The notes under the pieces are model-generated. The model made no database searches, was not told the origin of the DNA, and worked only from the letters and a program-made list of their open reading frames with translations. Both the position numbers and the translations under genes were made by a program. This document shows positions 47,801-58,625 of a DNA stretch of 64,000 nt, one piece after another; position 1 is the first letter of the stretch; each line of letters begins with the position of its first letter. The stretch lies in assembly GCF_964656455.1 (NCBI RefSeq), contig NC_135720.1, forward strand, positions 110,434,696 to 110,498,695, in the 5' to 3' direction. The stretch comes from Halichoerus grypus (lineage: Eukaryota > Chordata > Mammalia > Carnivora > Phocidae).

Positions 47801-49414
47801 ATTTTGCCAATAAATTCCGATTTTTATGTGTTTATTATGTACCAAATTGGAAAACTATCTTTACATAATACTAAATCAAGGTAAATTGAATATTTTTCAT
47901 TTTCAGTCACTTATTTCTTATGTAGTACATCCAAAAAAACCCAAGCAGTTCTGTCTTTAATTCCTCCATGGGATTCTGCAGTTAGGTATTTCAGCAGAAG
48001 GAATTCTAGGTCAGAGAAGGCCAAGGAGCACTGGGGTGAGTCTGATGAGGGTCTCCCAGAGTTTAGCCCCAACCCTATCACCTCAATGACCACATGAAGA
48101 ACAATTTCCCATTACAGAACCCTGAAGTTGGAGTGTAAGATTGTCTCTTTCTGGATGAGTTTCCTGAACTGTCTGGGCAGGGAGCTCTAACCCCATTGAC
48201 CAGCCCGTTTGAATGGGTTGACTAGTAGGCCACTAATTAATCAGTGATCTGTTGCATTTGGCTTATGAGCAACTTGCTCAGCTGCCCTTACTGAGTCACT
48301 TACTGTTCGGGGAAGAAATCCTGAATGTGGTGTTGCCAACTGGGGAACGTCCTAAAGCATAAAGTAAATAATGAACGGGATCATAAGGCAAGACCCACAA
48401 ACTGCCTTTCTCAGAGCACATGAGAAGACCCAGAAGTGCTGAGTCTCCCTGGGAATCCGGAATATAGCAAACTCTCAAAGAGAGCATTCTTTTCTGCAGC
48501 ATGCTAGTTTCTGGGGCATCATTTTGGACAAAGTATCACCTATCTTAGAGAACAGTGGGAATGTGTATACGTCGGTGTGGTGATGTTCAGAGGTGTGAGA
48601 GACAAGGTTGCACTAGGGGAAGAGGGGTGACTAAGGTTGCTCGAGCAGGAGTCCTGGGGGGAAGCAGCCCCGGAGGAGAGGTCGGATGGCCCAGACAGCC
48701 AGGGAAAGGAGGCACAGTCAGGAAATGAAAACAGCCGGGGGGCCCAGGACAAGCCCCATCCCTTGTCCCATGGAAGCCAGAACCCCACCGTCAATGAGAA
48801 TATTGGGGTCAGGGTGCTTCTTTCTCACAGGTGAGGGTCGTAGAGGGAGAAGCAGGGTTTCCTCAGCCTGTCACTGCTTGTTTGCCAAGTGACGTCAGGG
48901 ACCTTCATTTAGTCAGAGCCGGGACCTTTAGATACTGAGTGTTACCAAGGGCTTTTGGTAATTTCAAGAAGTGTAGATGGAATTGGTTTTTAGCACGTGT
49001 GGGTAACAGAAAGAGAAATGTGGGTGAGTCACTTTGCCCCATCCCCCACGGAAGACCGTTTTCTGCAGGTGCTGCCCCATCCGGAGAGGAGGTCAGGCAG
49101 GGGATGGCAGGGGGAGCATCGCTCAGAGGCGCCTGTGACTTGAGGAGCGTGGTGGTGGTGGGGGTTGGGCTGTTGGGACAGAAGGTGGGAAGCAGCCCGC
49201 ACAGTGTGTCCTGGGGCGGGGGCTACCGGCAGCTGTGTTGCTGTGGGGCTGGAAACCACCCTGACCCCCACATCCCGCCCGCTGCTGGAATAGCAGAGCC
49301 CCCCGCCCCCCCAGAGCTAAACCAGCCCGGCATCCCTTGCGCAGTGTAGACGTGTGTATCCTGCCCCCGAGGCCAGGCCGTCCTGCGTGCGAGGCCCACG
49401 TGTGTCAGCCGCGT
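47801..49414. other. Unique intronic sequence, GC-rich at right
   Basis: No gene is recognised. The 136-codon + frame at 48939-49349 lies in GC-rich sequence and lacks any motif. Confidence 0.5.
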
Positions 49415-50360
49415 GCTAGTTTCCCCGCTTCCCGGCCACCGGGCTCTCGGGTGACAGCAGCCCCAGCCACGGCGGACGTTCACATTTCTTGATCACCTGT
49501 TTCCACACGCTTCTGATTTCCTGCAGCATTTCATCCCTGTCCTCTGGGGGGTGTCTGTCTGCTGCCAGCATCTGCCTCTCATCTTCCTTTGTGAGCGCCG
49601 CAGCGAGGAATTCATTTAATTTTTTAGCTACCTTTATGACCCCTGTCAATCAATTTCCCTACTGCTTACCTTACAGACCCCTCCCCTTCCGTCAGTGACC
49701 TGCCCCTCGTGTACTTGGCATCATCCTTGCCATTTATCTTAGCTCCTGAGAACATTCTCCTTTCGGTCCCCCCCAGCGTGTGCTTTGTCATCCTCTGCTC
49801 CATAATCTCCCCTGCGCCTGGCGTGCTTTTCACATGGCTCGGGCCCCTCTCCTTTACCCTTGGATGCCTTTCCTGCACGTCTTCTGCGCGCTCGCAGGGT
49901 CTCCTTTGTCTTCCTGTCACGCTTAGCACTAGATGGCAGACACGTGTCTTTCAGCACAGCCGCCCTCTCGTCCTCCTCTCCTTCAGTTGCTTCCATTTGT
50001 CTGAGTCTCCCCAGGGCCGGCAGCCAGAAAGGTCCTCCTCGGCTGCTTCCTCGGGCACGTTATGCTGGTCTCGGTGCCAGGCTGGAGATGGCGTTCTCAT
50101 TCCAGCGCGCTGGCCCATCTGCCTCAACCGCTGATCAGTTCCGAGTGCCCAGGAGGCAGACGTTGCTCCCCTCTCCAAGCCTCTCTTGTCTGAAAAGGGT
50201 AGAACCGGGGCCCTGGGGACAGCACCACCCGCGTCCTGGCAGACCCAAAGCTATAGTGCTGGTGACTGGCCAAGCCGTGCCGGCTGGGATGCAGCACCCC
50301 GCGCAGACCCCTTCCTTCCCATTTCAGTAATGATCGTAGCAGAGCCGCGGACACGCACAC
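49415..50360 (-). pseudogene. Possible decayed minus-strand coding relic, unrecognised
   Basis: Five overlapping minus-strand open frames in different phases (50124-50360, 49951-50178, 49739-49996, 49666-49929, 49416-49649) run in order. The last has a protein-like, charged, helix-friendly composition (L-N-E-F-L-A-A-A-L-T-K-E-D-E-R, then a W-K-Q-V-I-K-K-C-E end). This would fit a frameshifted retrocopy or old exon. I do not recognise the protein and see no A-tail. The + strand is pyrimidine-rich here, which by itself makes the complement read as K/E/R-rich, so chance is a real alternative. Confidence 0.3.
49926..49939 (+). promoter_or_regulatory. CTCF-like motif candidate
   Basis: GCACTAGATGGCAG matches the CTCF core CCACTAGATGGCAG except at the first base. 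A single motif match has limited predictive value. Confidence 0.3.
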
Positions 50361-51085
50361 CTCCGTCCCCGGAAATCAGACGGGGTCCAAACGGGATCCG
50401 TCTGGGGAACCTCTGAAAAGCAGTCCATGGATTAAAGGAAACAGAAGTTATACCTGGTCTTGGGGGGAGGGGGGGATTTATGGCTTTTATGAAAGCCTGG
50501 GTTTGAGAGCAAGTTCTGGAGTGATTTTTCAGGAGGCATTGAGCTCAGGGACATAGCTAGACCCTGGGGGAACAAAAGGACTGTGGGAAAAACAAACTGT
50601 CTGCAAAGTAGGAAGACTGGGGTCGCGCTCACAAGAACCCACGCGAGAGCCTTTGCCGAGTCAGTAACCAAAGCTGCGGAGGGACTTGCCAGGCTGTTGG
50701 CTGCTCTCAGGGTTCCTTTTCACCCACTGCATGTATGTAGCTGAGGAGAGAGGCTGTGTCATATTTACCTGTGTGTCCCGGCACCTCGCATGGGCCCAGT
50801 GCGCTTACAGATGGAGTACCTGTCGGCAGAGGGAGCGAATGAACCGTTCGGTCTGTCCGTCCATCTCTCCCTCGTGCATCCTCAGCCACCGAAGGCAAGG
50901 ATTTAGTACTACAGCTTCTCACCATCAAGAGCCCGTGGCACTCCAGAGGTAGACTTTGTGTAGCCACACTGAAGAGTTTCTGAAACCAGACACTTTTGTA
51001 AGTGGAAAGGTAAATATGCCACATACCTCCACATGTCCTAGTTGAAGCCCCTCACGGTAACGATTATTCTTATTGTAAATTATAA

Positions 51086-51212
51086 TAGCAGCTCGTATTT
51101 ACTGAGCACTTACTAGGTGCCAGGCCCTACTGCACGCCCTTGAGGCTAATGACACTATCTGATCGGCATATGTGAAGTAGATTCTACTCTCACCATTTTT
51201 TAAAAATGAGGA
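51086..51212 (-). repeat. MIR SINE, antisense, first part (split by L1)
   Basis: TTTACTGAGCACTTACTAGG, TGCCAGGCCCTACTGC, then TCACCATTTTTTAAAAATGA. It breaks off at ATGAGGA where the L1 begins; the rest resumes at 51919. Confidence 0.8.
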
Positions 51213-51918
51213 GGCGCAGTACCAAGTGTTGGCAAGGATGAGGAACAGTGGACAGTTTGCATCCAGCACCATGGGAGTATAAACTGAGGTGGTCCCTGAA
51301 GAGAAGAGTTCGGTAACATCTAAAGTTGAACATGTGCACGCCTACCCTAAGGCTAAGCATCTCATACCTGTGTCTATTCTCTAAAGAAGCTCTTACACAC
51401 GTTCCAGATGCAAGAATGAAGATGCTCACAGCAGCACTGTTTATAGCAGACCCAAGCGGGACACCTCCCAGTCATCCGTGCAGGGACAATGGATAAGCCA
51501 CGCATCGTCGGGCTGTGATCCACGGGATGAGTATCACAGCATGTCGAAGGAAAGAAGCCAGACACAGAAGAATACATATAGTAGGATTATATTCATAGAA
51601 CATCAAAAACAGGCAAAAGTAAGCTATCACATTATAAGGATGTGGACACAGGTGGTAAAACTTTTCTTTAAAAAAAAGCAAAGAAATAATTATTATTAAA
51701 GCCTGAATTGTGGTTTCCTCAGGGTGGGGAAGCTTGGATCAGGAAGGGCCAGCCACGTGGAGGGACCAAGGGACACCGGCAGTGTTCCTGGGTTGTTGAC
51801 CCTAGAGGAGTCTATGAATAACTATATAGTTATTCAACGAGCTGCGCATTTGCATTTCATGCACTCTTTAGTGCATGGTTTTCCCAGTAAAAATATTTTA
51901 ATCAAAAAGGAAAATTTG
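51213..51918 (+). mobile_element. Old L1 3' fragment inserted in a MIR
   Basis: GTTGGCAAGGATGAGGAACA, GAAGCTCTTACACACG, and GAAAGAAGCCAGACACAGAA follow L1M ORF2/3'-UTR order. It interrupts a MIR whose halves lie on both sides, with ATGAGGA at each junction (51206-51212; 51919-51925). Confidence 0.8.
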
Positions 51919-52035
51919 ATGAGGAAACTAGAGCTGAGCGATGTTAAGTGTTTTGCCCAAGGTCACCCCGCCGGCAAGTGCCAGTCAGGATTTGAATCCG
52001 GGCAGTTGGTCTCTGAAAACATCCAGACTGCTCTG
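51919..52035 (-). repeat. MIR SINE, antisense, second part (split by L1)
   Basis: ATGAGGAAACTAGAGCTGAG, TTTTGCCCAAGGTCACC, and GGATTTGAATCCGGGCAG continue the antisense MIR exactly where the first part stops. Confidence 0.8.
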
Positions 52036-52382
52036 TCTCTCAAAAAGGCACAATAGATAATAGTAAAGCCACAGAAATGAGCCCAGCTCTGCCCAGCACA
52101 GTCAGACATGGTGAGCAGATGGCTCCCGTGGGCACACTTCAGGCGCCAGCCTGCGCCAGGTCCAGGAGAGAAACCAAGGCAGGGCCCTGGCTGAGGGCTG
52201 GTAGCAGTCAGCCAGGTGAAGAGCAAGCCGTCCGGGCCAGAGCCGGCGTGCAGCGCAGGGAGGCCAACGGCACAGCTGACGTGGACGGAGGCAGGGCCCG
52301 GGGCCTGCGGAGGGGGTTCCTCATCTCTAAAATGGACCACATGAGCCTGGCGCTGGGGACTGGAGAGACATGGATGAGACTG

Positions 52383-52640
52383 GGCGGCGGAGGGTCGTGG
52401 GGGTGGGCGGTGGCAGACTCCCCCGCGTGCTGGTGCAGGGAAGAGCAAGCGGCGCGGGAGCTTGCCGCGGGAGGGTCGTGGGGGTGGGCGGTGGCAGACT
52501 CCCCCGCGTGCTGGTGCAGGGAATAGCAAGCAGCTCGGGAGCTTGCCGCGGGAGGGTCGTGGGGGTGGCCGGTGGCAGACTCCCCCGCGTGCTGGTGCAG
52601 GGAAGAGCAAGCGGCGCGGGAGCTTGCCGCGGGAGGGCCG
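52383..52640. repeat. 81-bp minisatellite, ~3 copies, CpG-rich
   Basis: The word AGGGTCGTGGGGGTGG starts at 52391, 52472 and 52553 (third copy GGGTGGCC), and AGGGCCG at 52634. This gives an exact 81-bp period. Each unit holds CTCCCCCGCGTGCTGGTGCAG and AAGCGGCGCGGGAGCTTGCC. As 81 is a multiple of three, open frames run through on both strands, including a 246-residue minus-strand frame. Confidence 0.95.
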
Positions 52641-54105
52641 CCTGAGCCGGCGCCAGCAGGACAGAGTCTGCAAGTGGCTGCTTGAGCTGCCCTCCAGGAC
52701 CACTCAGCGCGGAGCCTGGAGTGAGGCAGAATTTATTTACAGGCTTCTGTCAGGCCGGTGAGTGGCTGTGGGTCCCAGGGCCGTCCTCGTTGCCATAGCA
52801 ACATGTGGCTCCAGTGAAGAAAAAAAACACAAAAACAGGGAAAGGGACTCTTTTTGGGTTTTTTTGTTTTGTTTTGTTTTTAAACAAAAAAACTCTATCA
52901 TTATTTCTCAGACAACCCCACGAGGTCTGGTCACACCCTCGGTGTCTCCCCCGGGGTTTCCCCCTTGCAGCATCCTCTAGAGGCTGTGCTCTAAGCCCCC
53001 AAAGGCAGGTGTCCCTCCACACAGCCATAGGCTGGCTCTCCAGGCTAGAATTCCTGGTCGGTCAGCACCAGAACCGAAGCAAACATCCTGGGGGCCGAGA
53101 CTCCGAGGGCTAACAGAGCAAATGGACCCATGAGCCTCACCCTCAGAGAGCTCCTGACCTCAAACTGCCACTTCTGCCAGGGAGGGGGAACCTGGCCATC
53201 CGGGGGGTGTCACATGGCAGTGATGGGGGAGGGAGGTGCCAAAATCAGACGTGCTCAGAAGAGAAATAACCGGCACAAACCAGCCTTCCGGTGGCACCTG
53301 GATGCCCTGTGGGGCGTATGCAAGGCAGAGGTGGTATTTGCAGGGGCAGGACTGGGTGTGGGCCAGGCACAAGGTAAGCACAGGAACAGGAGGCCTTGGC
53401 ATGGACAGGTAAGCCAACCTGGCACCTGTGAGTTTACCTAACAGTACTGCAGAGGCTTTGCCGAGGTCCTCCACTACGCTGCACTTCTTGAGGGCAGTGA
53501 TGGTGTCCTGGTATCTTTGTGTCCCAGCACCCAGCCCCTTGTCCCCCACACCGTAGCCCCTCCATAAATCAGACTGAGGGCCAGAGCTTTAGTGCAGGGT
53601 TCTGAGGGAAATAAGCTCTCAGGAATCCCCCGTGACAACCTGCATCTGAGGAGTGAGGAAGAACGGAAGATTGCACCAGGCTGTAATCCCCATGACCTTG
53701 GAGAATGGCCAGGTGATGGCTGTGGGCAAGTCTGGAAGCATTTAGTTGCAAGAAACTCTAGGACACGGTGAAGGGGGCGTTAAAGGTGAGCCATCCAGAC
53801 AAAAATGTGGATTTAAGGGCTACACTTTAGATCATGATTGAAGTCAGGTACCTCAGAAGTCAGGCTAAGAAGAAAGGGGTGGGGAGGGTCTAGAAGTAAG
53901 CTCTGAGACCTAGCCATAATGCACAGGCTAGCAAAGTAGGGGATGAGCCGAGGAAGAGAGAGGAGAGTGGAAGGAAGGGAAGGCCTCACCACACTCATCG
54001 AGTGCGGTCCAGGAGACCCCAGCACTGGTACCAGCCTCACCCCCAACCAGCCCTGTGACCCCCAACAAGTCACTTTACTCCCCGGCTCTCAGGACACTTG
54101 TCTTC
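52641..54105. other. Unique intronic sequence
   Basis: No gene. A TTTTTTGTTTTGTTTTGTTT patch at ~52860. One L2 3' end is listed separately. Confidence 0.5.
53475..53580 (+). repeat. L2 3'-end fragment, sense
   Basis: CTTCTTGAGGGCAGTGATGG, GTGTCCCAGCACCCAGCC, and CTCCATAAATCAGACTGAGG match an L2 3' end. Confidence 0.6.
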
Positions 54106-54118
54106 AAAATGAGAGTGA

Positions 54119-54290
54119 TGGGTGGCTCAGTCAGTTAAGCATCTGCCTTTGGCTCAGGTCATGATCCCAGGGTCCTGGGATGGAGCCCCGCGTCGGGCTC
54201 CGGGCTCAGTGGGGAGTCTGCTTTTCTCTCTGCCCCTCCCCCTGCTCGTGCTCTCTCTCTCATTCTGAGAAATAAATAAGATCTTAAAAA
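54119..54290 (+). repeat. CAN-SINE, 5'-truncated
   Basis: It begins directly at TGGGTGGCTCAGTC, lacking the usual GGGGCGCC head, yet is flanked by an exact 13-bp duplication AAAATGAGAGTGA (54106-54118; 54291-54303). The truncation was therefore present at insertion and is not later loss. Confidence 0.95.
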
Positions 54291-54303
54291 AAAATGAGAG
54301 TGA

Positions 54304-56767
54304 ATTCAGTCTTAAAGATTCCTTCCCAGTGAGACAGAAAAAGCAGGAAAATATTTAATTTGTAGCATAATTATAAAAGACAAACTGTTACAAGCGTCTC
54401 TTCTTAAATCTCGATTATGAAAGATTTGCTTGGGAAGAGAGGGGGAGGGTGACACGGCAGTGAGCGCAGGTCATCGTTCCAAACACTCCACAGTCCTTCT
54501 GCATATCGTGAGCAGCAGTAACTCTTGCACTAACCTACTGGCCTGGGGGAGGGTATGCACAGAAGCTAAGCCGCCCCGCGGCGAGACAAAGGGAGACGTC
54601 CGGCTTGTGCGGATAATGATCTCGAGCGGTGTCCCACTGCCCAGTCCCACTACCCAGGATCTCCATGCAGCCAGAGGAAATGAAGAACTGTCCCGGACAG
54701 CTGGGGCTACTCGAGCTGGCCTTCTAGGGCGAGGGGGCACAGGCAGGCTCCTAGATGCCCCTCCAGCAGGAAGGGGGTCTTGGCAAGGCCACACCTACCA
54801 GGTTCTACCTGGGAACTGGAACATTTCCCTTGTTTTGTTTCTTAGTCTTTTTTTCAAAAATAAAAAGATACCTCTAACACACTCCGGGGCCAAGATAATT
54901 ACGATGAGAGAGTAAATCGTTCTCCCTGGAACTCTGGAGTGTGCACACAGAAAAAACAGTAACCAGGGATTGCAGGGCTGCCTGGAGCGATATGTATTGG
55001 AAAGGCTCTTTTTCCAGAACCTTCCAAGCCATAAAGTTCCAGGGATCTGTGGGAGCCCTGGCCTACGCGAATGTGGGAAAGTGGTATTGGAAAGTTCAAG
55101 AACTTGCCATACATAAGCAGTGTCACCAGGAATCGTACTCCTGTGCCTATTAGGATTAGATACTTGTGCAAAACCGGTTTGGGCATCGTGTCACCCCGAA
55201 GCAATACTGAAAAAGTATTGTTCACAATCTGGAAATGTCTCCCGTTAAAAAAGCGTTTCTTAACTGAAAACCATGTTTTGGGCTGTTCGGATGAACATAG
55301 ACAGAACTGTTGCTCATAAAAAAGGGTGTTTTGTTGGAGACACTTGGTTCAGTTTTAGAGGAACAAAAAGTGAAGCATCCCAGCAGACTGCAGAGGGACG
55401 CTCAACCTGAGCTCCCACGGTGGGTGTAAGAAAGACGTTCCTTGTCGCCAGCGTCGGGATCCGTGAGCGCTCACTGAACACGGTGTGGGTGCAGGCGCTG
55501 CCGCCGTGGACACGGGGAAAGCCGAGCAGGCGGTCTTCGGAGTGGCATTGCCCAGAAGCCGTGTCTTTGTGCCTGACTTACGGGCACATACCCCTGAGAG
55601 GCAGTTACCTATTTTATCAAGATATGTCACCTTGGAAATTTAAGTCGAAAGTCAGGAATCCTATTTGTACCGGCAGGCATGAGAGCAGTCTGGGAAAATT
55701 ACTCAGGAGAAACCAGAAAAGCAAGGTAGAGCCATGGATCAACATTTATTAAATTTTCCCAATTTCTGCTACAGTTCACGGTGGACTCTTAGCGCAACCT
55801 GGGAACATGAGCCGAGGCTTCCGTGTGTCTAAGCGCCTCGAAGCTCTGTCGAGCACACTGTGCTTGGGGAGCCCCCATAATGAAGGGAGGCACGGCCCGC
55901 GGCCGAGGGGCTTGCCCAAGCACAGGCCGGCGCGGCTGTGCACGTCCCCTGCAGGTGGCTCCCTGAGAAAAGAACGCCCCAGACTCTCTCAAACGTGTCG
56001 AGAATTATGGCTCCCAGAGAGGAAAGGCAAAGTGATAATAAACAGCAGCTACAAAAAAGGACACCCGGATAGTGACTCAAGCTGTGTCGGATTCGTACAC
56101 ACGACTACATTCCAAATTAGCCGGCTCCTCTCGGGGGACAGATCCAGAGGCCACTGAAGCTGGTTCAGCGAAGGTGCCCCTTTGTGAGCAGTGGCAATCA
56201 AACAGGCTAATGGGATACATGATTGCCGAAAAGGGGATGGGAGAATGGTGCGGCGGCCGTGGTAATGGTTTTGCATAAATCAGTGGTGCGCCTGCCCTGT
56301 ACGCCTCATTCACTTTTGGTCACATCCTTTCCAAGGGGTATTGCAGTCTTGGGAAGGTTTGCGGGAAAGAAGTGGAATGACACAAGCTTCTGAGCAAAGA
56401 GAAACTCAGGACCTGGCTGTTCTCCCCTAGAGGGAGGCAGAGCTTCAGGCTGCGGCCCCACAGGCGGACACTTCGGGGGGCAGCCCGTGCCCCCGGGGGG
56501 TAGTGAGGACTCTCCGAGCCTTCAGCTACCTCCCCTGGTCTCCCTGTGAACAGAGCAGAGGCCCTGCCGCCTCTCTTCCCCAACAGGCTCACTTCCGAGC
56601 CCTGCTCCCAAGAACAGAGTCAGGTCCCCCCTCTGGGTGCCCAGGTGCCCAGTCTTGCACGAGATGACGGTGGTGAGGTGCGGGAGCCCAGAGCCTGGCT
56701 GGGTGTTGGCGTTGTGCTGTGTCGGGTTCGGGGCCGGCACGCTGTTCTACAGAGGGGTGGGCAGGCT
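54304..56767. other. Unique intronic sequence, CpG-rich in parts
   Basis: No SINE or L1. CpG-rich patches at ~54575-54620, 55440-55530 and 55890-55960. Short hairpin CAATACTGAAAAAGTATTG at ~55203-55221. No coding product recognised. Confidence 0.45.
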
Positions 56768-56850
56768 TAAGAGCTGCTCGGCCCTGAGGTTGAATCCCTC
56801 CACTCACTCCTGGGACCTTGGGCACACTGTTGCCTCCTCTGCAGGGAAGT
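56768..56850 (+). repeat. MIR fragment, sense
   Basis: GAGGTTGAATCCCTCCACTC, CTGGGACCTTGGGCACACTG, and TGCCTCCTCTGCAG are degenerate MIR core words. Confidence 0.5.
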
Positions 56851-57339
56851 AAACTCATACCAGCAGGGGCACCGTACAGCCACCCCCCACCCCCACTCAG
56901 CGCCCTAGTCCATGTTTGTGCTCAGTGGGATGCCTTGAAGTTTAAAAAACAAAAACAGGGAAAGGATCTGAAGGCAAGGACAGGCCCTTGGAGGTTGGCT
57001 GAGCCTGGAGCCTGGGACCCCGCTGCTGCCACCTTCTTAGCGAGGCAGGCTGCCATCTCTGTCCTCCCAGAGAATCCTTCCAGCCACTGCGGACCCTTTT
57101 GTTTCCTATGTCCGTCTCACCATGTCTGTTCTCAAGTTCTGTTATTCTTCCTTTAAAAATGACTCTTTCCTGTTTATCCCAAATCACTGAAGTCTACCTC
57201 AGGGGGTTTCAGAGTTTAAGGGTTTCTTGTCCCTACCTTAATCCTTTAGACTCCCCCCACCCTTTAGACAGTTTTATTATTTGTATTCCTTTTGTAATAT
57301 TTTTAATTGAATGCTTTTTTAAGAGCCTCCTCTGTCCGG

Positions 57340-57755
57340 AGCCTTTGGCCCCCTGCTCAGGTCTGGCCAGCCCCTCAGAGTGCTGCCCTGAGCCATGCCC
57401 CCCACTGCCACCCACCCCGTACCCCCCTGCTCTCTCCATCATCACCCTTGGCTGGAGAGCTCCCCTTTCCTGCTGCGTCAAGGGCTCCCTCCTCTGGCCT
57501 TTCCTGCTTGGCTGCCTCCAGCTTCCCGACCCAGCTCAGACATCTCCACCCCCAGGAAGCGTTCATTCCCGACTCCCCCTTCGGCTGGCTGGGCACCCCT
57601 CCATGCCGTCATGGCTCCCTGTAGGCCCAGAGCTCCTTGCTCGTCCACGCATGTGTCTGCTGTCCTGACCAGATGGTGCACCCTCTGAGGGACCAGGACC
57701 CACGTGGTCGGCAGGTGCCTTGTGCGTGTTGTTGAGTAAATGAATGGATGCGCTC
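57340..57755 (+). repeat. L2 fragment with 3' terminus, sense
   Basis: CCTTTCCTGCTTGGCTGCCT, CAGCTCAGACATCTCCACC, CTCCTTGCTCGTCCACG, and GTTGAGTAAATGAATGGATG follow L2 order. This accounts for the Pro/Ser-rich frames here. Confidence 0.65.
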
Positions 57756-58334
57756 AGACCTCCTGACCTCCACACCCGTCACCCGGTTCCTCCGGCCACT
57801 CCTCCCACACATGTGGGGCTCACGCTGCCCTCTCTATGCCTGGCACCCAGAGCCACCCTTCCTTTCCCGACTTCCGCCTGCCCTTTGCCTGCTTGTTCTG
57901 ACTCCCACTACACATTTTACCTCTTCACTGACTCCAGGCCTGACCCATCTTCCCATTTATAGCACACCCTTTTTCCCTTAGAACTATCAGCACACCGTTT
58001 GTGACTTCCTAAAAGTAACTGTTTCCTGTTGTTGCCTCTGAATCTGGCAGAGGCTGCTTGGCTCTCCGGAGATGCTTAGGGAGCCCACACTGAAGTTCAG
58101 TGGTCCTTCAGGGACACCCTTGGGCCCCAGACTGAAGCCCGGCTCGGAGGTGGCCCCGTCCCTCCTGTCTGGTCACCTGCACGCCCGCCACGGGGCCGTA
58201 GCGGGGCTCGGTCAGGCAGCCGGCAGCCGGGCAGTCCACAGCCTCCTGTCTGCCCTAACTCAGATGGGGGGGGGGGCCGCCACAGGTGCCAGGGGAGCTG
58301 TGCCTAGGCTCTCTCAGGAGGGACAGCCCTAGCG

Positions 58335-58470
58335 GAACATGAAAACAGCCCGCGGAGATTCATTGGCACTATTGCTGGCCGTGTGGGGACTAACAGCCAT
58401 TTGCACTATTATTTTAAAGCAGGTTGGTTAAATGGGCTAAAGACGGTTGTGCCGTTCACATCACCCAAGT
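58335..58470. promoter_or_regulatory. Putative short conserved non-coding element
   Basis: Repeat-free patch CATTGGCACTATTGCTGGCC ... CCATTTGCACTATTATTTTA with CACTATT repeated in related contexts. It stands out from the GC-rich intron around it. Inference only. Confidence 0.3.
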
Positions 58471-58534
58471 TAGGGAAGAGAGAAATGCAGGCTGGAAGTG
58501 GGAATGACAGCAGGAAGGAGGGCAGTAAGAGGCA

Positions 58535-58625
58535 GGCCAGCGAGCATTTATTAGGCGCCCACTACAGACAGTCCTCCCAGGCCTTCCCAGCGCCATGCAG
58601 AGCAGAAGCCCCCTGCCCCTCAGAG
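58535..58625 (-). repeat. MIR-like fragment, antisense
   Basis: GCGAGCATTTATTAGGCGCC and CACTACAGACAGTCCTCCCA resemble the antisense MIR 3' part. Short. Confidence 0.4.

Noticed and set aside
51963..52703. 246-codon minus-strand open frame, the longest in the window, with a repeating Pro/Arg/Ala-rich unit
   Set aside because: It is produced by the 81-bp minisatellite (27 codons per unit), which is open on both strands. No domain, and the ends run into a MIR.
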